A stretch of 64,000 bases of DNA from Actinobacteria bacterium HGW-Actinobacteria-2 (lineage in GTDB: Bacteria; Actinomycetota; Actinomycetes; Propionibacteriales; Propionibacteriaceae), in the NCBI GenBank assembly GCA_002841335.1, contig PHEY01000005.1, positions 1 through 64,000 of the forward strand, written 5' to 3'. The notes under the pieces are model-generated. The model ran no database searches and was not told the DNA's origin. It saw nothing but the letters and a program-made list of their open reading frames with translations. Shown here piece by piece: positions 35,440 through 43,640 of this stretch (position 1 is its first letter; each line of letters starts with the position of its first letter). The position numbers and the translations under genes were made by a program.

Positions 35440-36375
35440 TCAGCGCGGGGATGACATCAGCGAACGACCTTGGAGCATTCGACGAATCTCGTCCATGCCA
35501 ACCACGATCGGCCGGGAAGCCACACGATCGACGTCGGTGAGGACAATGGAGGCCAGTCGCAGATCGCGAGCCTGTTGCCGACCCAGCGGGGAGGCGGCCA
35601 GCACCACCGGCACGCGCCGACGAAAGATCCGATTGGACTCCGCGAGCAGGGATCCGACGGAGACTGACACCCCACTGCAGATGATCTTGGTAAGACACGC
35701 CGTCGAGCCGCCCGCCACAGCGTCGACGAACCGCACGCAGCGCACCGCGGCGTCATCGACGTGGAGATAGTCGCGAAGAGTGTCCAAGGACACGTAGATG
35801 TTCAACGGCCGCCGCCGGTACGCGGCCAAGCACAGCTGTGACACGAGTCCTTGCGGCTTGCTCAGATCCTGACCGGGCCCGTAGAGATTGGAAATGCGCG
35901 CGATGGCGACCGAGACCTTCTCCCCCGCCACACTGCTGACCAGCCTCTCGGCCTCCAGCTTCGCCGTGCCGTAGGCGCTCAGCGGCGCCGGAACGGTTGC
36001 CTCGGTGAACGGCGGGTCGGCGGCACCGGCGTAGATCGCTCCGGCCGAGGAGGCATAGAACACACTGACCTGTGTCGTCGCCACCGCGGCGAGTGCAGCG
36101 ATCTGGTCCACGAACCGCGCCAGCACCCGCAGTTCGGCGGCCAGTTGGTCTTCATGGGTGGCGGTGACCCCGGTGCCGGCACACCACCACAACTGCAGAT
36201 CCGCCCCCCGCCCGGCTACCTCGGCTAGCGCTGCGGCAAGGTCCGCACCGGCGAGAGCTTCGTCGTCCCAGCGCACCTTGACAGCATGGGCAGAGACACC
36301 ACGACGTCGGAGTTCGGCCAGAATCGCGCTTCCGAGCAGGCCGCGCCCCCCGACGACCAGCGCCTCAGTCGGCAT
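35440..36375 (-). CDS. SDR nucleotide-sugar epimerase/reductase
   Basis: A 311-residue extended SDR. The N-terminus VVGGRGLLGSAILAEL is a modified Rossmann motif; VFYASSAGAIYAG near 110 and the catalytic YGTAKLEAERL near 140 are present, then RISNLYGPGQD and RDYLHVDDAAV. It may be a 4-epimerase or 4-ketoreductase of a nucleotide sugar. ATG 36375 overlaps the end of the upstream GT2 gene by 11 bases, so the two work in one transcript. Confidence 0.75.
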   Translation of the reverse strand: MPTEALVVGGRGLLGSAILAELRRRGVSAHAVKVRWDDEALAGADLAAALAEVAGRGADLQLWWCAGTGVTATHEDQLAAELRVLARFVDQIAALAAVATTQVSVFYASSAGAIYAGAADPPFTEATVPAPLSAYGTAKLEAERLVSSVAGEKVSVAIARISNLYGPGQDLSKPQGLVSQLCLAAYRRRPLNIYVSLDTLRDYLHVDDAAVRCVRFVDAVAGGSTACLTKIICSGVSVSVGSLLAESNRIFRRRVPVVLAASPLGRQQARDLRLASIVLTDVDRVASRPIVVGMDEIRRMLQGRSLMSSPR

Positions 36376-37369
36376 CCCGAGCCCGCACCCGTCCGAGCGG
36401 ACCATTGGCGGGGTCAGCCACAATCAGGTACGGCGGCCGTCCCATCGCCATGTTCACCGCGACACCCACGTACTCGGCAATCACACCCAGCGAGATCAGC
36501 ACCAGTCCGGCGGTGAACAGCTGCACCACCATCAGGGACGTCCACCCCTCCGACACGCGCCCGGTGATCGCCTGGACGAGCGCGAAATACACCGCAGATG
36601 CGACACCCACAACGGCCACGAGCGCACCCGTCACGGCGACGATACGCAAGCTGCGCGTGCCGCTGGTGAGCACCAGTCGCCAGAAGTGCGAGGCGAGTCG
36701 CCGCATCGAGTACCCCGACTCTCGGCCTTCGGTGCGCAGCACCGTCGGCGCAGTCGCCGCGGCCGGAGCGACCCAACTCAATGCCACATCCAGGTAGACC
36801 CCAGAGCCGGCGTAGGCGGCGACCGATCGGCCGACTTCTCCGAGGACGAGCCGGAACGAATGGAACTTGCGGGCACCCCGCCCGCCGGTGAGCAAGTCGA
36901 CAACACGCTTAGCGCCACGGGAGGCGAGGTTGCGAATCCACCCGTGCGGCGCGCCGTTCGTCGGTTCGGCGTAAACCAGGGGCGTCGATGAGGCCAAAGC
37001 CGTATCGAGAAAAGTGGCAATGTCGGCCGGGTTGTACTGCCCGTCCTCGTCCAGGGTGGCGATCCAGTCACCGCCGGAAGATGCCATTCCCGCGAGCGTG
37101 GCCGCATGCTGGCCGAAGTTCCTGCTCAACCACACCGGACGCACCAAGTCATGGGCATCAGCGAGTTCGCGAATAACCCGCGCCGAATCATCGGGGCCAT
37201 GATCGAACACCAAGAGAATCTCGCTCACCCGAGCTTGAGATCCCCCCGGAGTGGAGAAGCCCTCAGCCAGCGGGAGGATTTCGCCAACCAGTGCGGCGAG
37301 CGTTGTTTCCCCCCGGTAAACCGGCACCACGACGGAAATGGTGTGAATAGCCTCATCAGTTGAACCCAC
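36365..37369 (-). CDS. GT2 polyprenyl-phosphate sugar transferase (ArnC/GtrB-like)
   Basis: A 334-residue GT2 enzyme. Motifs: ISVVVPVYRGETTL, LLVFDHGPDDSARV near 55, LSRNFGQHAATLAGM near 85, and IATLDEDGQYNP near 105, where the metal site reads DED. Two C-terminal helices (IVAVTGALVAVVGVASAVYFAL and VQLFTAGLVLISLGVIAEYV) mark it as membrane-bound like ArnC and GtrB. GTG 37369 is chosen because TACACT lies seven bases before it (leaderless); a longer TTG start is possible. It is followed by an overlapping SDR gene that may make its sugar. Confidence 0.82.
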   Translation of the reverse strand: MGSTDEAIHTISVVVPVYRGETTLAALVGEILPLAEGFSTPGGSQARVSEILLVFDHGPDDSARVIRELADAHDLVRPVWLSRNFGQHAATLAGMASSGGDWIATLDEDGQYNPADIATFLDTALASSTPLVYAEPTNGAPHGWIRNLASRGAKRVVDLLTGGRGARKFHSFRLVLGEVGRSVAAYAGSGVYLDVALSWVAPAAATAPTVLRTEGRESGYSMRRLASHFWRLVLTSGTRSLRIVAVTGALVAVVGVASAVYFALVQAITGRVSEGWTSLMVVQLFTAGLVLISLGVIAEYVGVAVNMAMGRPPYLIVADPANGPLGRVRARDAD

Positions 37370-37376
37370 GCGCCCA

Positions 37377-37382
37377 AGTGTA
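37377..37382 (-). promoter_or_regulatory. -10 box of a leaderless promoter (GT2 gene)
   Basis: On the minus strand TACACT lies seven bases before GTG 37369. Confidence 0.45.
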
Positions 37383-37503
37383 AGCCCCAGGCACCCTGCC
37401 AACTGCGCCAGGCCGCGCCCCTCGGGGGCCGTCCGATATGCGCTCTGAGGCTATGCTTACCGAGTCCGGCGGCGGGCCGGCGATAGAGGCAGAGGGAGCC
37501 TGG

Positions 37504-38274
37504 ATGAAGACAGTCCTGCTTGCCGGAGGGCTCGGAACTCGCCTACGCGAGGAGACCGAGTACCGGCCGAAGCCCATGGTGGAGATCGGCGGACGTCCGA
37601 TCCTCTGGCACCTGATGAAGCTTTACGCGCATCACAACTTCGACGAGTTTGTGGTCTGCACCGGTTACAAGGGTGAGGTCATCAAGGACTACTTCCTCAA
37701 CTACGAGGCGCGCAACAACGACGTGACGGTCAAGTTGGGTGATCCGCACTCCCTGACCTATCACGGCGCACACGAACCCACTGATTGGACCGTCACCGTC
37801 GCCCATACTGGCGAGTTGACGATGACCGGTGGGCGAGTGTTCCGAGTCGCGAAGTATCTCGATAACGAAACCTTCATGTGCACCTATGGAGATGGCCTCA
37901 GTGATGTGGACATCGCACAGCTTGTGGCATTTCATCGATCTCACGGCAAGCTCGCGACCGTGACCACGGTACGTCCACCGAGCCGGTTCGGCGTCCTGGA
38001 CCTCGCCCCGGACGGCACCGTGGAGCAGTTCCGCGAGAAGCCCCAGGCTGACGGATGGGTGAATGCCGGCTTCTTCGTCTTCGAGCCCGGTGTGATGGAC
38101 TACCTGGACGACTCGTGCGTGCTCGAACGGGAGCCGCTCCAGCGTCTCGCCGCCGATGGGCAGCTGGTGGCCTTCCGCCACGAAGGCTTCTTCCAGCCGA
38201 TGGACACCCTGCGTGAAGTCACCTTGGTCAACGAGATGTGGGCGTCCGGTGAAGCCCCGTGGAGGGTGTGGTGA
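37504..38274 (+). CDS. rfbF: Glucose-1-phosphate cytidylyltransferase
   Basis: A 256-residue RfbF/AscA enzyme making CDP-glucose from CTP and glucose-1-phosphate. The nucleotide loop GGLGTRLREETEYRPKP is at residue 8, followed by MVEIGGRPILWHLMKLYAHH, the CDP-glucose group's CTGYKGEVIKDYFLNYE near 60 and TYGDGLSDVD near 128. ATG 37504 has AGAGGGAG upstream. It begins a plus-strand run rfbF, RmlC-like, SDR, GtrA with start/stop overlaps, and is the committed step of the CDP-3,6-dideoxyhexose pathway completed by rfbG and rfbH on the opposite strand. Confidence 0.94.
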   Translation: MKTVLLAGGLGTRLREETEYRPKPMVEIGGRPILWHLMKLYAHHNFDEFVVCTGYKGEVIKDYFLNYEARNNDVTVKLGDPHSLTYHGAHEPTDWTVTVAHTGELTMTGGRVFRVAKYLDNETFMCTYGDGLSDVDIAQLVAFHRSHGKLATVTTVRPPSRFGVLDLAPDGTVEQFREKPQADGWVNAGFFVFEPGVMDYLDDSCVLEREPLQRLAADGQLVAFRHEGFFQPMDTLREVTLVNEMWASGEAPWRVW

Positions 38275-38831
38275 GCGCCGGAGTCACCGTCGAAAGCACC
38301 CGCATCCCGGGAGTTGTCCAGGTCCGACCACCGTTCCATCAGGACGCCCGAGGCTCCTTCGCGAAGCCGTACTCCCAAGCCGTGCTCGAGGGGTTGGGCG
38401 TGCCGTTCCCGCTGGCCGAGGTGTACTGGAGTCAGTCCGCGGCCGGCACGGTGCGAGGTATGCACTTCCAAGTACCGCCGACCACGATCGCCAAGATCGT
38501 CTTCGCTACCGCGGGCCGGGTCAGGGATGTCGTCTTGGACCTCCGCGTCGGCTCGCCGTCCTACGGCCTGTTCGAGGTGTTCGACCTCGGTCCGGAATCC
38601 GGATCGATTGTGGTCCCGGTGGGCTGCGCACACGGATTTGAAGTGGTCGACGGTCCGGCGTGCCTGACCTACCTCCAGGTGGGCGATTTTGACTCGGCTA
38701 CCGACGCCGGCGTGCGGTGGGACTCCTTCGGGATGGATTGGAAGACCGTTGATCCGATCCTCTCGGCGCGCGACTCTGCGCTGCCGCCACTGAACGAGTT
38801 CGATTCACCATTCCGCTGGGAGGCGTCGTGA
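38271..38831 (+). CDS. RmlC-like nucleotide-sugar epimerase (AscE candidate)
   Basis: A 186-residue cupin of the dTDP-4-dehydrorhamnose 3,5-epimerase family. The substrate-side GTVRGMHFQVPPTTIAKIV near 63 carries the family base histidine and VGCAHGFEVVDG near 120 is typical. By eye, the region before RWD that usually reads DYY reads GDFD, so the second catalytic tyrosine appears absent. It overlaps rfbF as GTGA. Its setting in a CDP-sugar operon rather than with rmlABD suggests a CDP-sugar 5-epimerase like AscE, which would invert C5 to give an L-sugar. Confidence 0.8.
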   Translation: MSAGVTVESTRIPGVVQVRPPFHQDARGSFAKPYSQAVLEGLGVPFPLAEVYWSQSAAGTVRGMHFQVPPTTIAKIVFATAGRVRDVVLDLRVGSPSYGLFEVFDLGPESGSIVVPVGCAHGFEVVDGPACLTYLQVGDFDSATDAGVRWDSFGMDWKTVDPILSARDSALPPLNEFDSPFRWEAS

Positions 38832-39694
38832 CCGCTGTGGTCACGGGGGCCTCAGGCTTCGTCGGCCGACATCTGGTGCGTGCCCTCACCACCAGTGGGG
38901 TCGATGTGCATGCCGTGGTGCGGGCAAGCTCGACCCGTCCCGCCCCGGCGGTGCCGGAGACGCGAATCCACCGGCTCGACGAACCCAGCGCTGAGATCGC
39001 CGAAGTGATCGAGAAGGTGCAGCCCGACGTGGTCTTTCACCTTGCCACGCACTTCGCGGCCAGACATCAGCCGTCGGAGATCATCGCCATGATGGAGTCG
39101 AACGTGGTGTTCGGCACAACGCTGGCGCAGGCATGTGCGGCCCAGCGGGCCCGGCTGGTCCACACGACCTCGGCCTGGCAGCACTACCAGGGTGCCGACT
39201 ACGAGCCGGTCTCGCTCTACGCGGCCTCCAAGCAGGCATTGGTCGACGTGATCGAGTACTTCCGCATCGTTGAGGGACTGGACGCGCGCGAGGTGTGCCT
39301 CTTCGACACCTACGGCCCCGATGACGACCGGGGCAAGCTGGTCAGCGCACTGCTCACCTCAGCTCGCAACGGCACCTCCATGCAGATGTCGTCCGGGCTT
39401 CAGCTGATCGACCTGGTCCACATCGACGACGTGGTCGCAGCGCTCAGGCTGGCTGCTGAGGTGCCGAGCTTCGGGCAGCGGATGGTCGTGCGTACCGGGC
39501 AGCCGATCATGGTTCGCCAACTAGCCGCCACGGTGGCCGAAGTCAGTGGACGCCCCCTCGGCGTGGAGTGGGGCGCTCGGCCCGATCGTGGCCGCGAGAT
39601 GACCGCCGACTGGGTGATCGCTGCCGAGAACCATGGATGGACGCCGCAGATCGCACTCGTCGACGGACTGGCGCAGCTTTGGCAGGACGCATGA
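38828..39694 (+). CDS. SDR nucleotide-sugar 4-ketoreductase (RfbJ/AscF-like)
   Basis: A 288-residue extended SDR with VVTGASGFVGRHLVRAL at the start, VHTTSAWQHYQG near 113 and the catalytic YAASKQALVDV near 132. The HHxxATHFAARH stretch is like abequose/paratose/ascarylose synthases, which reduce the 4-keto group of CDP-3,6-dideoxy-hexulose. It overlaps the epimerase gene (GTGA) and the GtrA gene (ATGA). It is the best candidate for the last step of the CDP-dideoxyhexose pathway; the product's stereochemistry is not determined. Confidence 0.78.
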   Translation: MTAVVTGASGFVGRHLVRALTTSGVDVHAVVRASSTRPAPAVPETRIHRLDEPSAEIAEVIEKVQPDVVFHLATHFAARHQPSEIIAMMESNVVFGTTLAQACAAQRARLVHTTSAWQHYQGADYEPVSLYAASKQALVDVIEYFRIVEGLDAREVCLFDTYGPDDDRGKLVSALLTSARNGTSMQMSSGLQLIDLVHIDDVVAALRLAAEVPSFGQRMVVRTGQPIMVRQLAATVAEVSGRPLGVEWGARPDRGREMTADWVIAAENHGWTPQIALVDGLAQLWQDA

Positions 39695-40188
39695 GCGAGT
39701 CTCCGGACGAGCGGGCACAACTGGATCTTCGACACCCGATGACCGCCGTGCGGCTGATCCTCACCGATCAGCGCTTCCGATTCGTCCTGGTCGGCGGGAT
39801 CAACACTGTGCTCAGCATGGGGTTGTTCATCGCTCTCGACGCCTGGCTTGGCACGAGAGTGCCCAGCATCGTGCCCCTGGTCACGGCCTGGACGATCTCA
39901 GTGGTGTGCGTCTTCTTCGTTCAGCGCGCCTTCGTGTTCAAAGTCTCCGGCCATGTGCTGCGCGACTTGTTCCGGTTCGTGACCGTCAACCTCGGAGCTC
40001 TCGGCGCAAACATCGTGCTGCTGTTCCTGGCGTCCGACCTCCTCCACGCGCCCCGCGTACCCGCGCAGCTCGCGATCACCGTGATCACCGTGATCTTCAG
40101 CTACCTCGGCCACAAGCACTACTCGTTCAGCCGGAAGTTCGATCAGGCGGACGAGCCGGGCCAGGATGAGGGCGAGAATCAGCCCTGA
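39691..40188 (+). CDS. GtrA-family membrane protein (lipid-linked sugar flippase candidate)
   Basis: A 165-residue GtrA/DPMS family protein with four helices: FVLVGGINTVLSMGLFIAL, VPLVTAWTISVVCVFFVQRAFVF, VTVNLGALGANIVLLFLAS and AITVITVIFSYLGHKHYSF. The FRFVLVGGINT start and the KHYSFSR end are family marks. GtrA-type proteins are thought to flip polyprenyl-phosphate-linked sugars. It overlaps the SDR gene as ATGA and converges on a GT2 gene with a 10-bp overlap. It would pair with one of the GtrB-like GT2 enzymes of the locus. Confidence 0.85.
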   Translation: MSESPDERAQLDLRHPMTAVRLILTDQRFRFVLVGGINTVLSMGLFIALDAWLGTRVPSIVPLVTAWTISVVCVFFVQRAFVFKVSGHVLRDLFRFVTVNLGALGANIVLLFLASDLLHAPRVPAQLAITVITVIFSYLGHKHYSFSRKFDQADEPGQDEGENQP

Positions 40189-41039
40189 GTCTTGGTATGC
40201 CGCAGTTTGTGGCTGATCAAGGCGTACTCGTAGGCCCCGCGCCGCGCGGCAGCCTGGATCGCCGCCATCGTCCGAGCCCGGATGAGCTCCCCGCGACTGA
40301 GTGTGATGTGCCCGCGGTCGATCTCGCGGCTCACCCAGCGGTTGAAGTGGTCTCGTTGTAGCGAACTCAAGTTCCGGGTCCACGCTCCCGCGGAAATCCG
40401 GAAGGCCGCCACTACCTCGGGCAGCATCACCACCTTGCGGTCATGGACGACGCGCCCGTACAGATCCAGGTCGATCACGTAGGGCAGCGAGTCGTCCCAC
40501 GGCATCTCGGCCTGCAGCTCGCCGCGGCGGAACATCACCGCAGCCGACTCGCCAAAGGCATTCACTCCGCGCAGCGCGCATGACTTCAGGGCGGCGCTAC
40601 CGTCCACCTCACCACGGAGCCGCCCCAGACCGCGGCGCGCGGCGACCACCTTGCCCGCGGAGTCGACGATCTTGCGGAAGGACGCCACCATCACCGCCTC
40701 CGGATTGGCCATCAGCGCCGCCGATTGGGTCTCGAGCGCGTGGGACAGGAGGAAGTCATCAGCGCAGACGAGCTTCACGAAATCGGCAGACGCCGCCGAA
40801 ACCGCCGCAGTCCAGTTCTGCGCCGGCGAGACGAGTTCGTCCTGCACGATCACCCGGACGCCAGGCTCGTCCAACCCCGCCAGCCACTCGGCGGTGCCGT
40901 CGGTCGATCCGTTCTCCACGATGATCAGTTCGTCCGGCCGCCGGGATTGGCCAAGGATCGTGGCCACCGTCTGCGGAAGGAAGGGCATCCCGTTGTGGAC
41001 CGGAATCACCACGCCCACCGTGGGCCGCGCTGGGCTCAC
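40179..41039 (-). CDS. GT2 family glycosyltransferase (soluble)
   Basis: A 286-residue GT2 enzyme without membrane helices. Motifs are VGVVIPVHNGMPFLPQTV, LIIVENGSTDGTAEWL near 37 and the metal site KLVCADDFLLSHAL near 90. The C-terminal half ends in basic helices. Its GTG overlaps the rfbG stop as GTGA, so it is the third gene of the rfbH-rfbG-GT operon. The position makes it the likely transferase for the CDP-dideoxyhexose made next door, but that is inference. Confidence 0.85.
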   Translation of the reverse strand: MSPARPTVGVVIPVHNGMPFLPQTVATILGQSRRPDELIIVENGSTDGTAEWLAGLDEPGVRVIVQDELVSPAQNWTAAVSAASADFVKLVCADDFLLSHALETQSAALMANPEAVMVASFRKIVDSAGKVVAARRGLGRLRGEVDGSAALKSCALRGVNAFGESAAVMFRRGELQAEMPWDDSLPYVIDLDLYGRVVHDRKVVMLPEVVAAFRISAGAWTRNLSSLQRDHFNRWVSREIDRGHITLSRGELIRARTMAAIQAAARRGAYEYALISHKLRHTKTQG

Positions 41040-42064
41040 TCCTGACCTCCGTCATTGAAGCCGGCGATCTGGTCGCTGCACACCTGTCGCGGGTCTTCCC
41101 CTGCGCCGACGCGCTTGGCCCAATCGACCGTCCATCGCATCGCATCGGTGAAGGTGAGGTGGTCGCGCCAACCCAACTCGCGCTGGGCCTTGCCGGCATC
41201 CAACGCCAGCAACCCGGCCTCGTGGAGCTCCGGCGCCGGGTCAATGACCACACCGGCAGACGTACCCCACAGCTGGGCGACCAACTCGGCGACCGCACCC
41301 ACCTCAACGAAGGAGGCCGGGCCCGGGCCGAAGTTGAACGCCTCACCGGCCTGCTCGCCTCGCAACAGCGCGTCGGTCAGCGCCAGGTAGCCGGCCAGGC
41401 AGTCCAGGACGTGCTGCCACGGACGGACGGCGTGCGGATAGCGCAGGTGAACGTCTTGTCCGGCATTGAAAGCGGCTACCAGATCGACCATCAATCGCTC
41501 AGCACACACATCGCCACCCCCGACGACATTGCCCGCACGAGCGATCGCGGTGGGCACGGTGCACCCCGAAGACGCGATCCAGGACTGTGTCAGCAGATCC
41601 GCAGCTGCCTTCGACGCTGAGTACGGATCATGCCCGCCAAGCGGTTCGTCTTCGCGGTATCCCTCGACCCGATTCACGTTCCGATAGACCTTGTCGGTGG
41701 TGATGATCACCTGGGCCTTCACCGAGGATGTGTTGGCCACCGCGTCCAGCACGTTGAAGGTGCCATTCACGTTGGTCTCCCAGGTGGTTCGGGGGTCGCG
41801 GTAGGACTCCCGAACCAGTGGCTGAGCGGCGAGGTGGATCACGACATCCGGCGACACGTTCGCGACTCCTGCGGCCGTCGCCATCGCATCGCGGATGTCC
41901 ACTCGCAAGTCGTGCACCAACAGCTCGCCGACGTGAGCCCGGGCGAACAGAGCGCCCTCGACCGGGGCTAGGGCGAGACCCGAGACCTCATGCCCCGCCG
42001 CAGCAAGCATCTGGACCAGCCAAGCACCCTTGAAGCCGGTGTGCCCAGTGACCAGGTAGTGCAT
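41036..42064 (-). CDS. rfbG: CDP-glucose 4,6-dehydratase
   Basis: A 342-residue extended SDR. The opening VTGHTGFKGAWLVQML is diagnostic of CDP-glucose 4,6-dehydratases, as are IITTDKVYRN near 117, the catalytic YSASKAAADL near 142 and ARAGNVVGGGD near 165 followed by ERLMVDL. It converts CDP-glucose to CDP-4-keto-6-deoxyglucose, the substrate of RfbH. Its ATG overlaps the rfbH stop by one base. Confidence 0.94.
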   Translation of the reverse strand: MHYLVTGHTGFKGAWLVQMLAAAGHEVSGLALAPVEGALFARAHVGELLVHDLRVDIRDAMATAAGVANVSPDVVIHLAAQPLVRESYRDPRTTWETNVNGTFNVLDAVANTSSVKAQVIITTDKVYRNVNRVEGYREDEPLGGHDPYSASKAAADLLTQSWIASSGCTVPTAIARAGNVVGGGDVCAERLMVDLVAAFNAGQDVHLRYPHAVRPWQHVLDCLAGYLALTDALLRGEQAGEAFNFGPGPASFVEVGAVAELVAQLWGTSAGVVIDPAPELHEAGLLALDAGKAQRELGWRDHLTFTDAMRWTVDWAKRVGAGEDPRQVCSDQIAGFNDGGQE

Positions 42065-43380
42065 TACAGCGATGCCTTGCCGGAGACGAAGTCGATGATC
42101 GAGTCGGCCATGTAGTCGAGCATGTCGGTGCTGAGACCCGGATAGGTGCCGATCCAGAACGACCGGGTCATCACCTTGTCGGAGTTGGCCAGATCGGAGA
42201 CAACACGATGCTCGATGTCACGGTAGGCCGGCTGACGCAGCATGTTGCCGGCGAAGATCAGTCGGGTGCCGATCTTCTTGACTTCCAGGAACCGCATCAG
42301 ATCTTCGCGATCGACCTTCAGGTCATCGGCGAGAGTGATCGGGAACCCGAACCAGGCCGGATCGGACTTCGGCGTGGCCACCGGCAGGATGAGCCCCTCC
42401 ACTCCGGCGAAGCGAGCCGAGAGATGGGCGAAGTTCTCCTTGCGACGAGCCACGAAGTGATCGAGCTTCTTCAGCTGCGACAACCCCAGCGCGGCCTGCA
42501 TGTCGGTGGCCTTGAGGTTGTAGCCGATGTGGCTGTAGATGTACTTGTGGTCGTAGCCCTCGGGCAACTCGCCGAGCTGCCATTCGAAGCGCTTGCCGCA
42601 GGTGTTGTCACAACCGGTCTCGCAGTAGCAGTCCCGGCCCCAGTCACGGAAGGACTCGACCTGGCGGGTGACCAGCGGGCTCTTGGAGAAGACCGCACCA
42701 CCCTCACCGGTGGTGATGTGGTGAGCGGGGTAGAACGAGACTGTCGCAGTGTCGCCAAAGCTGCCGACCTTCTTGCCGTCGTAGGTGGAGCCGAGCGCGT
42801 CACAGGAGTCTTCGACCAGCAGCAGGTTGTGCTCCTTGCACAGCCGGGTGACCAGGTCGAGATCGAAGGGGTTGCCCAGGGTGTGCGCCATCATGATCGC
42901 GCGGGTCTTCGGCCCGATCGCGGCCTCCAGCTGCTCACCGACTGCGTCGTAGGTGCCGATCTCGACATCGGCGAAGACCGGGATCAGGCCGTTCTGCAGG
43001 ATCGGGTTGAGCGTGGTCGGGAAGCCGGTGGCGACGGTGACCACCTCGTCGCCCTTCTTAAGCGCCTTCTCGCCGAGCTTGGGGCTGGTCAACGCCGACA
43101 GAGCCACCAGGTTGGCACTGGAACCGGAGTTCACGAAGGACGCGGAGCGCACCCCCACATAGCGGGCCAGTGCCCGCTGGAAGTCGGTGGTGAAGCGGCC
43201 TGCGGTCAGCCAACCGTCGAGGCAGGCGTCCACCATGGTGGCGATATCTTCGCCGTCCAGAACCTTGCCTGAAACCGGGGCGGAGGACTCGCCGGGGATG
43301 AACGGCCTCGCCGCGAGCGACTCAGCAGCGTACTTCCGGACCTCCGCGAGGATCCCCTCCCGGCTCTCTGAATTCTCCAC
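42064..43380 (-). CDS. rfbH: CDP-4-keto-6-deoxyglucose 3-dehydratase (E1)
   Basis: A 438-residue PMP/[2Fe-2S] enzyme of the DegT fold. The position normally held by the PLP lysine is histidine in [14 protein letters not shown], the mark of E1 dehydratases that use PMP. The iron-sulfur cysteines are visible in [16 protein letters not shown]. It removes the C3 hydroxyl to start 3-deoxygenation and needs an E3-type reductase (AscD/RfbI), which is not in this window. GTG 43380 follows AAAGGGG at nine bases; a 10-bp hairpin lies in the leader. Confidence 0.95.
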   Translation of the reverse strand: MENSESREGILAEVRKYAAESLAARPFIPGESSAPVSGKVLDGEDIATMVDACLDGWLTAGRFTTDFQRALARYVGVRSASFVNSGSSANLVALSALTSPKLGEKALKKGDEVVTVATGFPTTLNPILQNGLIPVFADVEIGTYDAVGEQLEAAIGPKTRAIMMAHTLGNPFDLDLVTRLCKEHNLLLVEDSCDALGSTYDGKKVGSFGDTATVSFYPAHHITTGEGGAVFSKSPLVTRQVESFRDWGRDCYCETGCDNTCGKRFEWQLGELPEGYDHKYIYSHIGYNLKATDMQAALGLSQLKKLDHFVARRKENFAHLSARFAGVEGLILPVATPKSDPAWFGFPITLADDLKVDREDLMRFLEVKKIGTRLIFAGNMLRQPAYRDIEHRVVSDLANSDKVMTRSFWIGTYPGLSTDMLDYMADSIIDFVSGKASL

Positions 43381-43406
43381 CAGCGTGCGCCCCTTTTTGG
43401 CATCGT

Positions 43407-43433
43407 GTGTCTGCCAATAGCGATGGCAGACAC
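43407..43433 (-). promoter_or_regulatory. Hairpin in the rfbH leader
   Basis: A perfect 10-bp inverted repeat (GTGTCTGCCA at 43407-43416 and TGGCAGACAC at 43424-43433) with a 7-nt loop, 27 bp before the rfbH start. It could be an operator or a leader RNA structure; there is no T tract. Confidence 0.5.
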
Positions 43434-43627
43434 GGCAGTTACTGACTTCACCGGGCGAACACCACAGAGTCCTGACGCCCACGTGGTGCTAAGCCCCAGG
43501 CAGTCTACGGGAACGGCGCCACCACTGTCGCATCGCAGTCGAGCCAGTTCCTCGCCCCAAGATTGGCCAAACCGATCACCGTGACGGCGGCTACTGCGTC
43601 AAACCCGAGGACTGCATTGATCTCCGA

Positions 43628-43633
43628 TAACCT
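43628..43633 (+). promoter_or_regulatory. -10 box of a leaderless promoter
   Basis: TAACCT lies seven bases before ATG 43641. Confidence 0.45.
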
Positions 43634-43640
43634 GTCCGCC

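Noticed and set aside
38271-38831. rmlC of the dTDP-rhamnose pathway
   Set aside because: Operon context is CDP-sugar, and the catalytic tyrosine region differs; a role in dTDP-rhamnose cannot be excluded but is not favoured.
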